The notes: generated by a model not told the origin, from the letters alone. Numbered from the stretch's first letter, positions 1 to 9,248 are shown. The stretch: DNA of 64,000 bases from Eubacterium ruminantium (GCF_900167085.1 NZ_FUXA01000008.1:85864-149863), one strand, 5' to 3'. A program made the numbers and translations.

Positions 1-178
1 TTCCGTTATACTGGTCTGCATAACCCTGCTGCACGTTACCGTTATACTGTCCCGCAGCATTCTGATTAATATAATTATTCATATTCTGCGCATTAGCCAT
101 CCCCGCAGCTAATGCGTCAGAAATATTATTATTTGTTTCAGGATTAAATTCATTTCCTGTTATATTATCAGGTGTCAT
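1..178 (-). CDS. N-terminal fragment of an unidentified Asn/Gln-rich protein
   Basis: The reading frame starts at an ATG (176-178) preceded by a GAAGGG ribosome binding site and runs off the left edge, so only about 59 residues are visible. They are low-complexity and rich in Asn, Gln, Gly, Ala and Tyr (for example NAAGQYNGNVQQGYADQYNG). There is no signal peptide and no recognisable domain in this piece. Such disordered leaders precede membrane domains in other proteins of this window, but the rest is not visible. It lies about 50 bases downstream of buk on the same strand and may be read through from it. Confidence 0.6.
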   Translation of the reverse strand, partial: MTPDNITGNEFNPETNNNISDALAAGMANAQNMNNYINQNAAGQYNGNVQQGYADQYNG

Positions 179-228
179 TTTACTGTCCCTTCTATACCTA
201 TAACCTTATAATTATCTCTGATAAAAAA

Positions 229-1296
229 TTAGTATTCTTTTGCTTCCTCTTCACCATTAAGAACACGAAGTGCTCCCTGTGCAAGAGCAAGAAGTTCATC
301 TTCACCTGCGTAAACTGTTACAGGTGCAATAAACTTAACTCTGTCAATGATCTCTTCTGTAACATACTTTCCGTATGCTATACCACCTGTAAGGATGATC
401 TGATCAACCTTACCACGAAGAACTGCAGCCTGAGCTCCAATATCCTTAGATACCTGGCAGATAAATGCATCAAATACTGTCTTTGCATTTTCATTTCCTT
501 CTTCAAGAGCCATCTTCGCTACTTCTCTTGCATCATTTGTTCCAAGATATGCATTGAAACCACCGTTTCCGATAAGCTTCTTCATGATTTCTTTCTGAGT
601 ATACTTTCCTGAGAAGCACATATCAACAAGTGCTCCCGGAGGAACTGCACCTGCTCTTTCAGGTGAAAATGCGCCATCTCCTGAAAGTGCATTGAATACG
701 TCTACAACCTTTCCGTCTGTGTGTGCACCAACTGATACACCACCACCCATATGAACTACGATAAGGTTAAGATCTTCATACTTCTTACCTGTTTCCTTAG
801 CATATCTCTTTGCTACTGCCTTCTGATTGAGTGCATGGAAGATACTTACTCTAGGAAGTTCAGGAACACCTGAGATTCTTGCGATATCCTGAAGTTCGTC
901 AACAACTACAGGGTCAACGATGTAAGAAGGCTTTCCGATCTCATCACCGATTTCCTTTGCAAGAATACCACCAAGGTTAGATGCATGCTCGCCGCCTCTT
1001 GCTGTTACAAGATCATAAACAAGTGAATCTGTTACAGCATATGTTCCACTAGGGATAGGCTTAAGAAGTCCACCTCTACCAACGATAGCATCAAACGTCT
1101 TAATATCTTCATTCTTTGCAGCAAGGAAATCAAGAATCATCTTCTTACGAAAATCCTTCTGGTCTACAATCTTGTCAAACTGAGCAATCTCTTCTGTTGA
1201 ATGACGAAGAGTCTCATCGAAAAGGAGTGTTTCATCCTCAAAAACACCAAGCTTTGTTGATGTTGAACCCGGATTGATTATAAGTAATTTAGCCAT
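229..1296 (-). CDS. buk: Butyrate kinase
   Basis: Converts butyryl-phosphate and ADP to butyrate and ATP, the last energy-conserving step of butyrate fermentation in the cytoplasm. The 356-aa protein is full length for the acetate/butyrate kinase (ASKHA) family. The N-terminal NPGSTSTK phosphate loop, a central [12 protein letters not shown] motif and [11 protein letters not shown] are present. The ATG at 1296 is preferred over an in-frame TTG 12 bases upstream because that TTG lies inside the GGAG ribosome binding site. It follows ptb by 27 bases, so the two form the classical ptb-buk operon. Acetate kinase is the nearest alternative, but the short length and the ptb partner favour butyrate kinase. 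Confidence 0.95.
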   Translation of the reverse strand: MAKLLIINPGSTSTKLGVFEDETLLFDETLRHSTEEIAQFDKIVDQKDFRKKMILDFLAAKNEDIKTFDAIVGRGGLLKPIPSGTYAVTDSLVYDLVTARGGEHASNLGGILAKEIGDEIGKPSYIVDPVVVDELQDIARISGVPELPRVSIFHALNQKAVAKRYAKETGKKYEDLNLIVVHMGGGVSVGAHTDGKVVDVFNALSGDGAFSPERAGAVPPGALVDMCFSGKYTQKEIMKKLIGNGGFNAYLGTNDAREVAKMALEEGNENAKTVFDAFICQVSKDIGAQAAVLRGKVDQIILTGGIAYGKYVTEEIIDRVKFIAPVTVYAGEDELLALAQGALRVLNGEEEAKEY

Positions 1297-1323
1297 TTTT
1301 ATCTCCAATCTTTTCTATAATAA

Positions 1324-2247
1324 TTACTGAGCGTTCTTCTTAAGAGAATCTGCAACAAGTGCGCCGAGCGCAAGTGAATTAACCTTAACATCAAAAGAAT
1401 CTGATCTTGATGTAAGGATAACAGGTGCTGCTGTACCTGTGATAAGGTTTCCGTTCTTTCCCTTTGAGAAATGAACAAGTGCCTTATATGTGATATTTCC
1501 TGCATGAATATCAGGGAAAAGAAGAACATCTGCATCTCCAACAATCTTACGTCCTGTTGCACCCTTATGCTTTGCAGCTTCAGGACATGTTGCAAGGTCG
1601 AAAGAAAGAGGTCCGTCAACAATACATCCTGTGATCTGTCCTTCTTCATTCATCTTTGTAAGCTCTGCAGCTTCTACTGTCTCAGGCATCTTAGGATTTA
1701 CAACTTCAACTGCTGCAAGAGGAGCAACCTTAGGATTCTCAACTCCGACTGCATTACAGATTTCAACTGTATTCTTAATGATGCTTGCTTTATCTTCAAG
1801 TGTTGGATAAGTCATAAATGCAACGTCTGTAAGGAAAAGAAGCTTCTCTGCTCCTTCAATCTCAAATACACAAACATGAGAAAGAGGCTTCCCTGTTCTA
1901 AGACCAACTTCCTTATCAAGTACGCTCTTAAGGAAATCCTTTGTATCGATAAGACCCTTCATATACATATCTGCAGCGCCGTCATGAACAAGCTTAACTG
2001 CTGTACGTGCTGCTTCAATCTTATCTTTAACATCAATAATCTCAAAACCTGTAAGATCCATACCGATCTCTGCTGCGATCTTTCTGATCTCATCCTCGTC
2101 ACCAACAAGGATAGCATCTGCTATGTTCTGCTCCTTAGCAGCCTTAACTGCAAGAAGAACTTCATTATCCTGTGCTACTGCAACAGAAACCTTCTTTTTC
2201 TCAATCTGTGAAACCTTACTGATCAGTTCGTCAAAACTCTTACTCAT
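1324..2247 (-). CDS. ptb: Phosphate butyryltransferase
   Basis: Transfers the butyryl group from butyryl-CoA to phosphate, supplying butyryl-phosphate to the kinase downstream. The 307-aa protein has the length and layout of the phosphate acetyl/butyryl transferase (PTA_PTB) family, including the C-terminal LLFPDIHAGNITYKAL segment. The start ATG has an AGGTG ribosome binding site. It is the first gene of ptb-buk, with a leader of about 130 bases behind a good promoter (2388-2416) overlapped by a palindrome. The alternative label, phosphate acetyltransferase, is unlikely given the adjacent buk. Confidence 0.94.
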   Translation of the reverse strand: MSKSFDELISKVSQIEKKKVSVAVAQDNEVLLAVKAAKEQNIADAILVGDEDEIRKIAAEIGMDLTGFEIIDVKDKIEAARTAVKLVHDGAADMYMKGLIDTKDFLKSVLDKEVGLRTGKPLSHVCVFEIEGAEKLLFLTDVAFMTYPTLEDKASIIKNTVEICNAVGVENPKVAPLAAVEVVNPKMPETVEAAELTKMNEEGQITGCIVDGPLSFDLATCPEAAKHKGATGRKIVGDADVLLFPDIHAGNITYKALVHFSKGKNGNLITGTAAPVILTSRSDSFDVKVNSLALGALVADSLKKNAQ

Positions 2248-2387
2248 CTCTAAACACCTTTCATTTACAATATTCTCTGAGGTCCTGTCTTATCCTCAAA
2301 GTAAATAATTATTATATAATTATCAAACCATTCCCTTAAATTTGTTTGCAAATAGGAAATAATCCAATAAAATCCGTTATAAAAGCT

Positions 2388-2416
2388 ATAATATCATCAT
2401 GTCATATAAATGACAA
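2388..2416 (-). promoter_or_regulatory. Predicted ptb-buk promoter with overlapping palindrome
   Basis: On the minus strand a TTGTCA -35 box (2411-2416) and a TATTAT -10 box (2388-2393) are separated by 17 bases. A perfect inverted repeat, TGTCAT-N4-ATGACA (2400-2415), covers the spacer and -35, the usual place for a repressor site. The binding protein is unknown; Rex, which controls butyrate genes in other clostridia, is one candidate by inference only. Confidence 0.6.
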
Positions 2417-2445
2417 GTATTCCGATAAACACTTGAATACTTATA

Positions 2446-2739
2446 TCATTTCTTATTCTCTTCGCCTTTTTCTTCCTGTTCTTTTTTATTCATAAGATAT
2501 GTAAGAACAGTTGTGGTAATTGAGAAGACAAGGGCTATTGTCGTTAACATCTTTTCCGAATTGGCTTTCTTAAGCGCCTTCTTATAAGTCTTTATCTCAA
2601 TCTTTTTACCCTTTTTCTCTTCCTTCTTTGCAGCCTTTTTAGCCTTCTTGATCTCTCTCTTTAATTCCTTGACACTAGTTGCTGAAACAGCTTTCTTTAT
2701 TTCCTTCGGAGCTTTTGCTTTCTTTATCTTTTTAGACAT
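2446..2739 (-). CDS. Lysine-rich single-pass membrane protein, unknown function
   Basis: Not recognised. The 97-aa protein has an extremely basic first two thirds (KKAKKAAKKEEKKGKK-type sequence, probably helical), one membrane segment at about residues 64-84, and a short charged Lys/Glu tail. The start has a strong GGAGGAAATGTA-ATG ribosome binding site. It lies 30 bases downstream of another small membrane protein, so the two are probably co-transcribed. The Lys/Ala-rich stretch could bind nucleic acid or the membrane surface, but nothing in the sequence decides this. Confidence 0.7.
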   Translation of the reverse strand: MSKKIKKAKAPKEIKKAVSATSVKELKREIKKAKKAAKKEEKKGKKIEIKTYKKALKKANSEKMLTTIALVFSITTTVLTYLMNKKEQEEKGEENKK

Positions 2740-2769
2740 TACATTTCCTCCTCACTGATCTGTCGGAAT

Positions 2770-3171
2770 TTAAATAACAAATGATAATATGGCTGCAATA
2801 CCGATTATTGCCACCATAGGAATAAGTCCGAGCAAAAGTTCTTTTCGTCCGATCTTATCAACTCTGTCATTTCCAATAAATCTATGATATCCATCTTTTT
2901 CCTGAAGAAGAACTTCCTCTCCAACTTCATATATAGAAAAGATTCCGTCCTTTTCAGTAACAGTTCGCCCTGTAGTTGTCTCAATTATCAGTTCGACATA
3001 GGATTTACCGGTTCTTGCATCCCTTTTCTTCTCAGTAGATAAAATATTTCCTTTAACAATATTCCATCCCTTGATTCTCTTTTTCTTCCTGTGCTGACTT
3101 CCTTTAGTTGAGATATACAGTTCAAAACCAAATATCATAACAACTATAAGTATAGCTAAATTCTTGATCAT
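2770..3171 (-). CDS. Small membrane protein with soluble beta domain (DUF3592-like)
   Basis: A 133-aa protein with an N-terminal membrane helix (about 4-20), a basic stretch, a soluble central domain (about 35-100) and a second membrane helix near the C-terminus (about 112-132). The central domain, with a WNIVKGNILS opening and a GEEVLLQEKDGYHRF segment, resembles the OB-like region of DUF3592 proteins; this similarity is judged by eye. It follows the cation antiporter by 14 bases and may be in the same transcript. Function unknown. Confidence 0.65.
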   Translation of the reverse strand: MIKNLAILIVVMIFGFELYISTKGSQHRKKKRIKGWNIVKGNILSTEKKRDARTGKSYVELIIETTTGRTVTEKDGIFSIYEVGEEVLLQEKDGYHRFIGNDRVDKIGRKELLLGLIPMVAIIGIAAILSFVI

Positions 3172-3185
3172 TTTTACCTCTTAAT

Positions 3186-4142
3186 TTATGCCTTTGCATT
3201 TAATAATAAATATACAAAGTATCCTGAATAAGCAAGAAGCATTATAATTCCTATGCCTCTTCCGAGCTTTCTCTTAACAAGAGCCGGAAACCAAAGAAGT
3301 AATGCAGCGCCAATTGCCACAAGACTGTCTACAAGGAATCCTTCATATGGAAGTTTAATGATAAAGCATGATGTTCCGAGTACAAATAAAATATTAAATA
3401 TGTTACTTCCTACGATATTTCCTACCGCAATATCAGCCTTGCCCTTTCTCGCTGCAGTAACTGATGTCATAAGTTCAGGAAGGGATGTTCCAAATGCAAC
3501 TATTGTAAGTCCGATGATTCTGTCAGATACATGGAATACATTTTTCGCTACGTAACTTGCACCGTCAACTGTAAGATTACTTCCGAAAACTATAGCTGCA
3601 AGACCGCCAATTATAAATAATAATATCTGCCATCCTTTAAGATCTTTTATCTCAACTTTGGCATCCTCAGTATTTGATTTCTTCGAATAAACAATAAGAT
3701 AAACGATAAATCCGATAAGAAGTACCCAGAAGATAACTCCGGCAATTCTATCAAGATTTCCAAAAACAGCTCCCCATACAACAAGGAATACACTTACAAC
3801 TATCATAAACGGCATATCTATAAGAGCTGTGGACTTCTTAATATTAAGTGTTCTGATAACAGAAGTAAGACCAAGAATAAGTAAGATATTCATTATATTA
3901 CTTCCAAGAACATTTCCTATAGAAATTCCACTACTTCCTTTCGCTGCCGAACTAATACTTATAGCCGCCTCAGGTGCACTTGTTCCAAATGCTACTATCG
4001 TAAGTCCGATAACTATCTGTGGTATACCCAATTTCCCCGCAACCGATGAAGCCCCTTCTACAAAAAAATCAGCCCCTTTGATCAGAAGTATGAATCCTGC
4101 CACTATAAAGGCTACATTTTTAAGTACCATCAATATGTCCAT
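3186..4142 (-). CDS. Calcium/sodium:cation antiporter (CaCA family, YrbG-like)
   Basis: Membrane antiporter predicted to exchange Na+ or H+ for Ca2+. The 318-aa protein has about ten membrane helices in two inverted halves. Each half carries the family alpha repeat: GTSAPEAAISI near residue 50 and GTSLPELMTS near residue 215, whose acidic residues bind the cation. A Lys/Asp-rich cytoplasmic loop (about 150-170) joins the halves. The ATG has an AGGAGG ribosome binding site and its own promoter with a perfect TTGACA (-35). It diverges from tyrA. Ion specificity cannot be read from sequence. Confidence 0.9.
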   Translation of the reverse strand: MDILMVLKNVAFIVAGFILLIKGADFFVEGASSVAGKLGIPQIVIGLTIVAFGTSAPEAAISISSAAKGSSGISIGNVLGSNIMNILLILGLTSVIRTLNIKKSTALIDMPFMIVVSVFLVVWGAVFGNLDRIAGVIFWVLLIGFIVYLIVYSKKSNTEDAKVEIKDLKGWQILLFIIGGLAAIVFGSNLTVDGASYVAKNVFHVSDRIIGLTIVAFGTSLPELMTSVTAARKGKADIAVGNIVGSNIFNILFVLGTSCFIIKLPYEGFLVDSLVAIGAALLLWFPALVKRKLGRGIGIIMLLAYSGYFVYLLLNAKA

Positions 4143-4193
4143 ATACTTTTTTTCCTCCTATATACTCTGTATAGATACATAATGCCAAATTTA

Positions 4194-4222
4194 AATGTAA
4201 CTTTTTTTTCGATACATGTCAA
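4194..4222 (-). promoter_or_regulatory. Predicted promoter of the cation antiporter gene
   Basis: Minus strand: TTGACA (4217-4222), 17-base spacer, TACATT (4194-4199). The transcript would start about 45 bases upstream of the ATG. Confidence 0.55.
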
Positions 4223-4255
4223 ATCAATTAACATTTCTCTGTGGCTTCAAAGCGT

Positions 4256-4284
4256 TTGACCTTAATTCTCTGACGTGATAGTAT
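4256..4284 (+). promoter_or_regulatory. Predicted promoter of tyrA-aroA
   Basis: TTGACC (4256-4261), 17-base spacer, TAGTAT (4279-4284), leaving a leader of about 98 bases. No T-box or other known leader motif was recognised in it. It is back to back with the antiporter promoter. Confidence 0.5.
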
Positions 4285-4388
4285 AACTTTACGGATATTT
4301 CTGTATAAATATGTATAAAAATCATTATTATATTTGCGGAAAATCCATTCTATGTTTTTAAATTTTTAATATATGAGGATTACTATAA

Positions 4389-5333
4389 ATGGAGAATTTC
4401 TTTTCTGTCACAGATCATAAAGACATTTCAAATCTTATCATAAATTCGGACATTTCCAATAATGAAAGACTGAAAATATTTGAAGAAACAGGCATTAAGA
4501 CTATCGGCGTCATCGGCCTCGGTCTCATCGGAGCCTCTTATGCGAAGGCATTTAAAAAATATACCAAATGCCGTATTTTAGCTTATAACCGTACATTTGC
4601 CACAACTGAAAAGGCAATATCAGATGGAGTTGTTGATGCACCACTTGACGAAAGCAATCTGTCAGAATGTGACCTTATCATCCCATCTCTCTATCCGGAT
4701 GCGATAATCGATTATGTCAAAGAAAATGCATCTAATTTCAAGAAGGGTGCCATCATCATTGATGCAGGCGGACTTAAGAGAAAGATATGCCGCGAGCTTT
4801 ATCCTATAGCAAAAGCCAACGGAGTTACATTTGTGGGCGGCCATCCTATGGCAGGCAAAAGATATTCCGGATATGACTACAGTACAGAAGATTTATTCAT
4901 CGGTTCATCTATGATAGTTGTTCCTGAAGATATAAATGACTCAGGGCTTATGACTCTTCTCGCTAAAGTCTTCCTTCCATGCGGTATTTCCATGCTTACT
5001 GTTACAACACCGGAAAAGCATGACAAAATGATCGCATTCACTTCAGAAATGCCTCATATCATTTCAAATTCATTTATAAAAAGTCCTACTGCAAAAGAGC
5101 ATACGGGATTTTCAGCAGGAAGCTATAAGGATCTGACCAGAGTAGCATGGTTAAATGAAACCATGTGGACTGAAATCTTCCTTGAAAATAGAGACAATAT
5201 CATTACCGAGCTTGACTATATGATCAAATATTTATCTGAATATAAAAACGCTCTTGCCAATAATGATGACAAGGAACTCTGGAAACTCCTTCATGAAGGA
5301 AAAGTTGCAAAGGAGGAAGTTGATGGAATCTAG
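4389..5333 (+). CDS. tyrA: Prephenate dehydrogenase
   Basis: NAD(P)-dependent oxidative decarboxylation of prephenate to 4-hydroxyphenylpyruvate for tyrosine synthesis. The 314-aa protein has a Rossmann GLGLIGAS motif at about residues 42-50 after a 36-residue N-terminal extension. It also has the family GGHPMAG segment (about 153-159) and a helical C-terminal half containing the SEMPH region. There is no C-terminal ACT domain, so feedback control by tyrosine through ACT is not expected. The start has a TGAGGA ribosome binding site. The end overlaps the start of aroA by 11 bases, implying translational coupling. It is on the plus strand, opposite to most of the window. Confidence 0.9.
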   Translation: MENFFSVTDHKDISNLIINSDISNNERLKIFEETGIKTIGVIGLGLIGASYAKAFKKYTKCRILAYNRTFATTEKAISDGVVDAPLDESNLSECDLIIPSLYPDAIIDYVKENASNFKKGAIIIDAGGLKRKICRELYPIAKANGVTFVGGHPMAGKRYSGYDYSTEDLFIGSSMIVVPEDINDSGLMTLLAKVFLPCGISMLTVTTPEKHDKMIAFTSEMPHIISNSFIKSPTAKEHTGFSAGSYKDLTRVAWLNETMWTEIFLENRDNIITELDYMIKYLSEYKNALANNDDKELWKLLHEGKVAKEEVDGI

Positions 5334-6657
5334 CATCACACTTAAAAATCACGGTAAAGAATTCGGTGGCAACATAAATGCTATCGCTTCCAAATCACAT
5401 GCGCACAGGCTTCTTCTTGCCGGTGCATTGACGATCCTTCAGTCCCTTCCCGATACAGAAAGAAAAATCGAAATAATCTGCAATGAGACTTCTCTTGATA
5501 TAGAAGCTACTTCTTCCTGCCTTAACTCAATGGGAGTTAAATCAGAAAGAATCGGAAACAGCTATATTCTTGAAGCTGCTTGTAATAATGATAAAAATGA
5601 CGAAAACATATGTAAGTCACTTGATTCCGGAGAAAGCGGTTCTACTCTCCGCTTTATACTTCCTGTTATCGGAATGCTGGGAATAAATGCAGCCATCACT
5701 ACTCACGGCCGACTTACCGAAAGACCACTCTCTCCTCTCTACGAGGAAATGATCGGTCATGGTGTAACTATTAGCCCTGTCGGCAGCAACCCACTTAAGG
5801 TATCCGGCAAGATGTCCGGCGGAATATTCACCATAGCAGGAAATATTTCATCTCAGTATATTACCGGCTTACTGCTTGCACTTCCTCTGGCAAATGAAGA
5901 TTCAGAGATCAGAGTTACAGGCGAACTTGCATCAAGACCTTATGTAGATATCACTCTGTCAGTTCTTGAAACTGCGGGAATTAAAGTAGATATAGTGGAA
6001 AATACTACTGATGATGGCATCGATCCAAATGTAACTATGATATTTAAAATATCCGGAAATCAGCATTATAATCTTCCTGATAAAAATATCGTTGAAGGTG
6101 ACTGGTCCAATTCAGCATTCTTCCTTGCAGCCGGTGCAATTAAAAATTCCGTTACAGTCAAGAATCTCAACTTATCATCTAAGCAGGGTGACATGAAGAT
6201 ACTTGATCTTCTTAAGGAATTCGGTGCAAAGATCACAGTTTCAAACGGATGTGATATTACAGTCACACGCGATACACTTAAAGGTATAGATATCGATGCG
6301 GAGAATATTCCGGATCTCGTACCTATCCTTTCCCTTGTTGCCTCTCTTTCAGAAGGAACAACTACAATAAGAAATATCGAACGACTCAGAATTAAGGAAA
6401 GTGACCGTGTTGCAACAGTCATCGACCTTCTCACAAAACTCGGTGCTGATATACGTGAAGAAAACCGCTGCCTGGTCATTAACGGAAAAGCTTTCCTTAT
6501 CGGCGGTACGATTGATTCATTTAATGATCACCGCATAGCCATGACTGCAGGTATTGCATCTATCATGTGCAGTAACGATGTTACGATCATAAATGAAAAG
6601 GCTGTCAGAAAATCCTATCCGGGATTTTTCAACGATCTTGCAAGCCTCATTAAGTAA
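5323..6657 (+). CDS. aroA: 3-phosphoshikimate 1-carboxyvinyltransferase (EPSP synthase)
   Basis: Joins shikimate-3-phosphate with phosphoenolpyruvate in the chorismate pathway. The 444-aa length is usual for the family. Visible landmarks are the SKSHAHRLLLAGAL substrate lysine/serine region near the N-terminus, SGESGSTLRF, the GDWSNSAFFLA region and RLRIKESDR near the C-terminus. The ATG at 5323 is chosen because AGGAGG sits six bases upstream; the open frame extends further upstream, but that part overlaps tyrA. It forms a two-gene aromatic unit with tyrA and ends at a perfect bidirectional terminator. Confidence 0.93.
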   Translation: MESSITLKNHGKEFGGNINAIASKSHAHRLLLAGALTILQSLPDTERKIEIICNETSLDIEATSSCLNSMGVKSERIGNSYILEAACNNDKNDENICKSLDSGESGSTLRFILPVIGMLGINAAITTHGRLTERPLSPLYEEMIGHGVTISPVGSNPLKVSGKMSGGIFTIAGNISSQYITGLLLALPLANEDSEIRVTGELASRPYVDITLSVLETAGIKVDIVENTTDDGIDPNVTMIFKISGNQHYNLPDKNIVEGDWSNSAFFLAAGAIKNSVTVKNLNLSSKQGDMKILDLLKEFGAKITVSNGCDITVTRDTLKGIDIDAENIPDLVPILSLVASLSEGTTTIRNIERLRIKESDRVATVIDLLTKLGADIREENRCLVINGKAFLIGGTIDSFNDHRIAMTAGIASIMCSNDVTIINEKAVRKSYPGFFNDLASLIK

Positions 6658-6664
6658 ATTATAA

Positions 6665-6688
6665 AACCCCCGGTAGCTACCGGGGGTT
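6665..6688. terminator. Bidirectional terminator between aroA and the nucleotidyltransferase gene
   Basis: A perfectly self-complementary 24-base sequence with arms AACCCCCGGTAG and CTACCGGGGGTT. T-rich sequence follows on both strands. It sits between two convergent genes. Confidence 0.85.
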
Positions 6689-6695
6689 AAATTTA

Positions 6696-7619
6696 TTAAA
6701 AGTTTTCAGGATAAATTCCTTCTTTGACTAATCTCTCAAGTTCTTCTTTAACCTGTGGGATATCTTCTCTATATGTCATTCCGAACCACTTTGAATCAGT
6801 ATTGATTACCTTAACACTGCATTCTCCTCTTTCAAGTATATTCTGAACAGCATCAGAAAGAGTCTCCTCGAATTTGAGCGGATTACTCTTTATTCCTTCT
6901 TTAAGTCTTACCTCATAATTATTTACAAGGTCTTCTGTGAAATCAGATCTGAAAGCCCAAAGATTCATTGAAGCGATAGCATCTGATGGGATAAGAGTAT
7001 AAGTTACTCCACCATCAAGAGTGAAATATCCTCTTCCGGCCTCAAGCTTAATCTCTTTTCTTTCATCGATTCTCTTAAGGTTATTCTCTTCATCAACTGA
7101 ACAGATACCTCTTGAAACAGAGAAGTTCTCATTTAATGTACTAACAACATTATATCCAATGATTCCATATTCATTGTCCGGACCGCCATTATTGAAGAAA
7201 TTAATTGCATCAATAAATGCCTGACGTCCATAGAAATCATCAGCATTAACTGTAAGGAAATCTCTTCCCTTAAGTACTTCTCTACAACACCATATAGCAT
7301 GTGTTGTTCCCCAAGGCTTATTTCTTCCTTCAGGAATTTCACATCCCTCCGGTATCATATCAAGCGCCTGATATACATATGTAACCGGAATCTTCGCTTC
7401 AATTCTCTTACCTACAGACTCCTTAAAGTCCTTGGCAATTTCTTCTCTAATGATAAAAACTACTTCATCAAATCCTGCAAGTGCAGCATCATAGATAGCA
7501 TAATCGATAAGCGCATGACCTCTTCCGTCAACGTCCTCAATCTGCTTAAGCCCCCCAAATCGACTACCCATTCCGGCTGCCATAACAACCAAAACCGGTG
7601 ACTTCTTGTCTACTGACAT
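6696..7619 (-). CDS. Sugar-phosphate nucleotidyltransferase family protein
   Basis: A 307-aa NTP_transferase-fold enzyme predicted to make an NDP-sugar from NTP and a sugar phosphate. The N-terminal MAAGMGSRFGGLKQ is the nucleotide-binding loop, and NADDFYG (near residue 125) supplies metal-binding aspartates. It differs from classical GalU (AGLGTRFLP loop), so the substrate is left open. The ATG overlaps the stop of the upstream LCP gene by one base, with GGAGGAAGA as ribosome binding site, so the two are translationally coupled. An LCP ligase next to a sugar activator suggests a role in building a cell-wall glycopolymer. Confidence 0.8.
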   Translation of the reverse strand: MSVDKKSPVLVVMAAGMGSRFGGLKQIEDVDGRGHALIDYAIYDAALAGFDEVVFIIREEIAKDFKESVGKRIEAKIPVTYVYQALDMIPEGCEIPEGRNKPWGTTHAIWCCREVLKGRDFLTVNADDFYGRQAFIDAINFFNNGGPDNEYGIIGYNVVSTLNENFSVSRGICSVDEENNLKRIDERKEIKLEAGRGYFTLDGGVTYTLIPSDAIASMNLWAFRSDFTEDLVNNYEVRLKEGIKSNPLKFEETLSDAVQNILERGECSVKVINTDSKWFGMTYREDIPQVKEELERLVKEGIYPENF

Positions 7620-9109
7620 TACTCTTCCTCCTCTTCGCCATATTTTGGCGCTTCTCTGTTGATCATATTCTGAGTAAGGACTTCATCATTAAGAACCCTC
7701 TTGATCAACTCACTCGCATATTCAACTGTGTCATAGTAAGGTTCCATTACATAACCTTCAGCACCCAGTGAATAACAGTAACCCTTTGAATCTCCTCCAT
7801 TTGCACTATACTGTACAATTGTCCATGATTCACCACCATCCAACTGATCCTGCACGATTTTTCCAATCTCAGCCTTTGTCATGTTGGTCTGGAAGCTGTC
7901 TTTCATCTCAGCCATAAGATCTGAATAATTCTTCAGAAGCTCTGATGAAAGCAGTTTATTCATAACGGCCTTAATAACGGCCATTTGATTCTTACCTCTC
8001 TGTCTGTCACCTTCAAGGAAGCTGTATCTTTCTCTTGCGAAGAAAAGAGCCGCCTCACCTGTAAGATGATTTCTACCCTTCTCATATGAGTAGATGCTGT
8101 TAAGTTGTGATGTAAATTCATAATCCGAATCAACATCAACACCACCAAGTGTATCGATGATCTTTTCAAAACCTGTGAAATTAACTCTTACATAGTAATC
8201 AATATCAATACCGTAAAGATTGCCAAGTGTTGCCATAGACATATCAATACCGAAGACACCTGCATGAGTTAATTTATCATACGGCTCTTCAACACTGTCA
8301 TCTGCGAATTTTACATAGTAATCTCTCGGAGTAGAAAGAAGAAGTATTGTATGTGTCTTAGTATTAACAACTGCGATGATATTTACATCACTTCTACTCT
8401 TTAATGTAACATCTCCGTATGTATCGATACCACTTATATAAATGCAGAACTTGTCCGCGTTATCATTTCCGTTTTTCTGATTATTCAGCTCTGACTCGAT
8501 CTTCTGCTCATGAATAATCTTCAGATTCTTTGAATAATCTTTATATTTTGCCTCACCCTCAAGAATACCGAGTGAACCGCTGTTGATGATGAAACCATTA
8601 ACTTTACCCTTGTCAAAGGCTTCAGCAATCTTAGTGATAGAATCATATTCTTCGGTCTTTATAGGTGAAGAATTCTGTCCATTGAGTTCCTCTATAGTTT
8701 TATCTACATTCTTACGATCTGATTTGATAACACCGAAAACATATCCTTTATCTGTGGCTTTATTGATAGTATCCACCGGATCATCTTTAGATATATATAC
8801 ATTTACGACTTCTACTTCTGTCTTATTTCCGGTAACTTCATCAAGCATCCTATCAGTCTGATTAACTTTAATGATACCAAATACAAGAACACCACAAATA
8901 ATCATTGATAAAACGCTTGCTATAGCGCCTGTAACCTTCTTAAGCTGCATCGCTATAAAGCAAATTGGAAGAAGTCCCATTATGAGGGCTCCCATTATAA
9001 TATACCTCTGTGGTATGAGTTGTGTTCTAATAAGTAAATATACAAGAACCGCCGCTAATATAAACTGTACTCCGGCCAAAATACAGCCAATTATTTTCAA
9101 TGCTTTCAT
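7619..9109 (-). CDS. LytR-CpsA-Psr (LCP) family cell-wall glycopolymer ligase
   Basis: Predicted to attach a phosphate-linked glycopolymer from a lipid carrier to peptidoglycan outside the membrane. The 496-aa protein has three N-terminal membrane helices (about 5-27, 37-55, 61-82). An extracellular region follows (about 83-215), then the LCP domain with the STPRDYYVKF arginine, the GGVDVD segment and the LTGEAALFFARERYSF...GDRQRGKNQ signature. The C-terminus is acidic. The ATG at 9109 lies seven bases after AAGGA; the GTG just before it is too close to that site. Its promoter diverges from rsmG. It is coupled to the nucleotidyltransferase downstream. Confidence 0.9.
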   Translation of the reverse strand: MKALKIIGCILAGVQFILAAVLVYLLIRTQLIPQRYIIMGALIMGLLPICFIAMQLKKVTGAIASVLSMIICGVLVFGIIKVNQTDRMLDEVTGNKTEVEVVNVYISKDDPVDTINKATDKGYVFGVIKSDRKNVDKTIEELNGQNSSPIKTEEYDSITKIAEAFDKGKVNGFIINSGSLGILEGEAKYKDYSKNLKIIHEQKIESELNNQKNGNDNADKFCIYISGIDTYGDVTLKSRSDVNIIAVVNTKTHTILLLSTPRDYYVKFADDSVEEPYDKLTHAGVFGIDMSMATLGNLYGIDIDYYVRVNFTGFEKIIDTLGGVDVDSDYEFTSQLNSIYSYEKGRNHLTGEAALFFARERYSFLEGDRQRGKNQMAVIKAVMNKLLSSELLKNYSDLMAEMKDSFQTNMTKAEIGKIVQDQLDGGESWTIVQYSANGGDSKGYCYSLGAEGYVMEPYYDTVEYASELIKRVLNDEVLTQNMINREAPKYGEEEEE

Positions 9110-9146
9110 CACAAATTCCTTCTACTATTTATCAAAGATGATTGAC

Positions 9147-9175
9147 AATATAGCACTTATTTTGCTTTTTTGCAA
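9147..9175 (-). promoter_or_regulatory. Predicted promoter of the LCP gene
   Basis: Minus strand TTGCAA (9170-9175), 17-base spacer, TATATT (9147-9152) preceded by TGC, which makes an extended -10. Confidence 0.6.
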
Positions 9176-9213
9176 TCCCGCTTTTTAGACAAAATATAGC
9201 TTTAATTATTGTC

Positions 9214-9242
9214 TTGAATAATTCTTAATTATTCACTATTAT
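9214..9242 (+). promoter_or_regulatory. Predicted rsmG promoter abutting the start codon
   Basis: TTGAAT (9214-9219), exact 17-base spacer, TATTAT (9237-9242). The expected transcription start is at about 9249, which is the first ATG of rsmG. Confidence 0.6.
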
Positions 9243-9248
9243 ATCCAT

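Noticed and set aside
1471-2211. Long Cys-rich plus-strand open frame opposite ptb
   Set aside because: It is the antisense shadow of ptb; composition (Cys, Asn, Leu) follows from the codon use of the real gene, and there is no ribosome binding site.
4285-4388. T-box or other amino-acid leader before tyrA
   Set aside because: No T-box sequence, specifier-like stem or terminator was found in the leader of about 98 bases.
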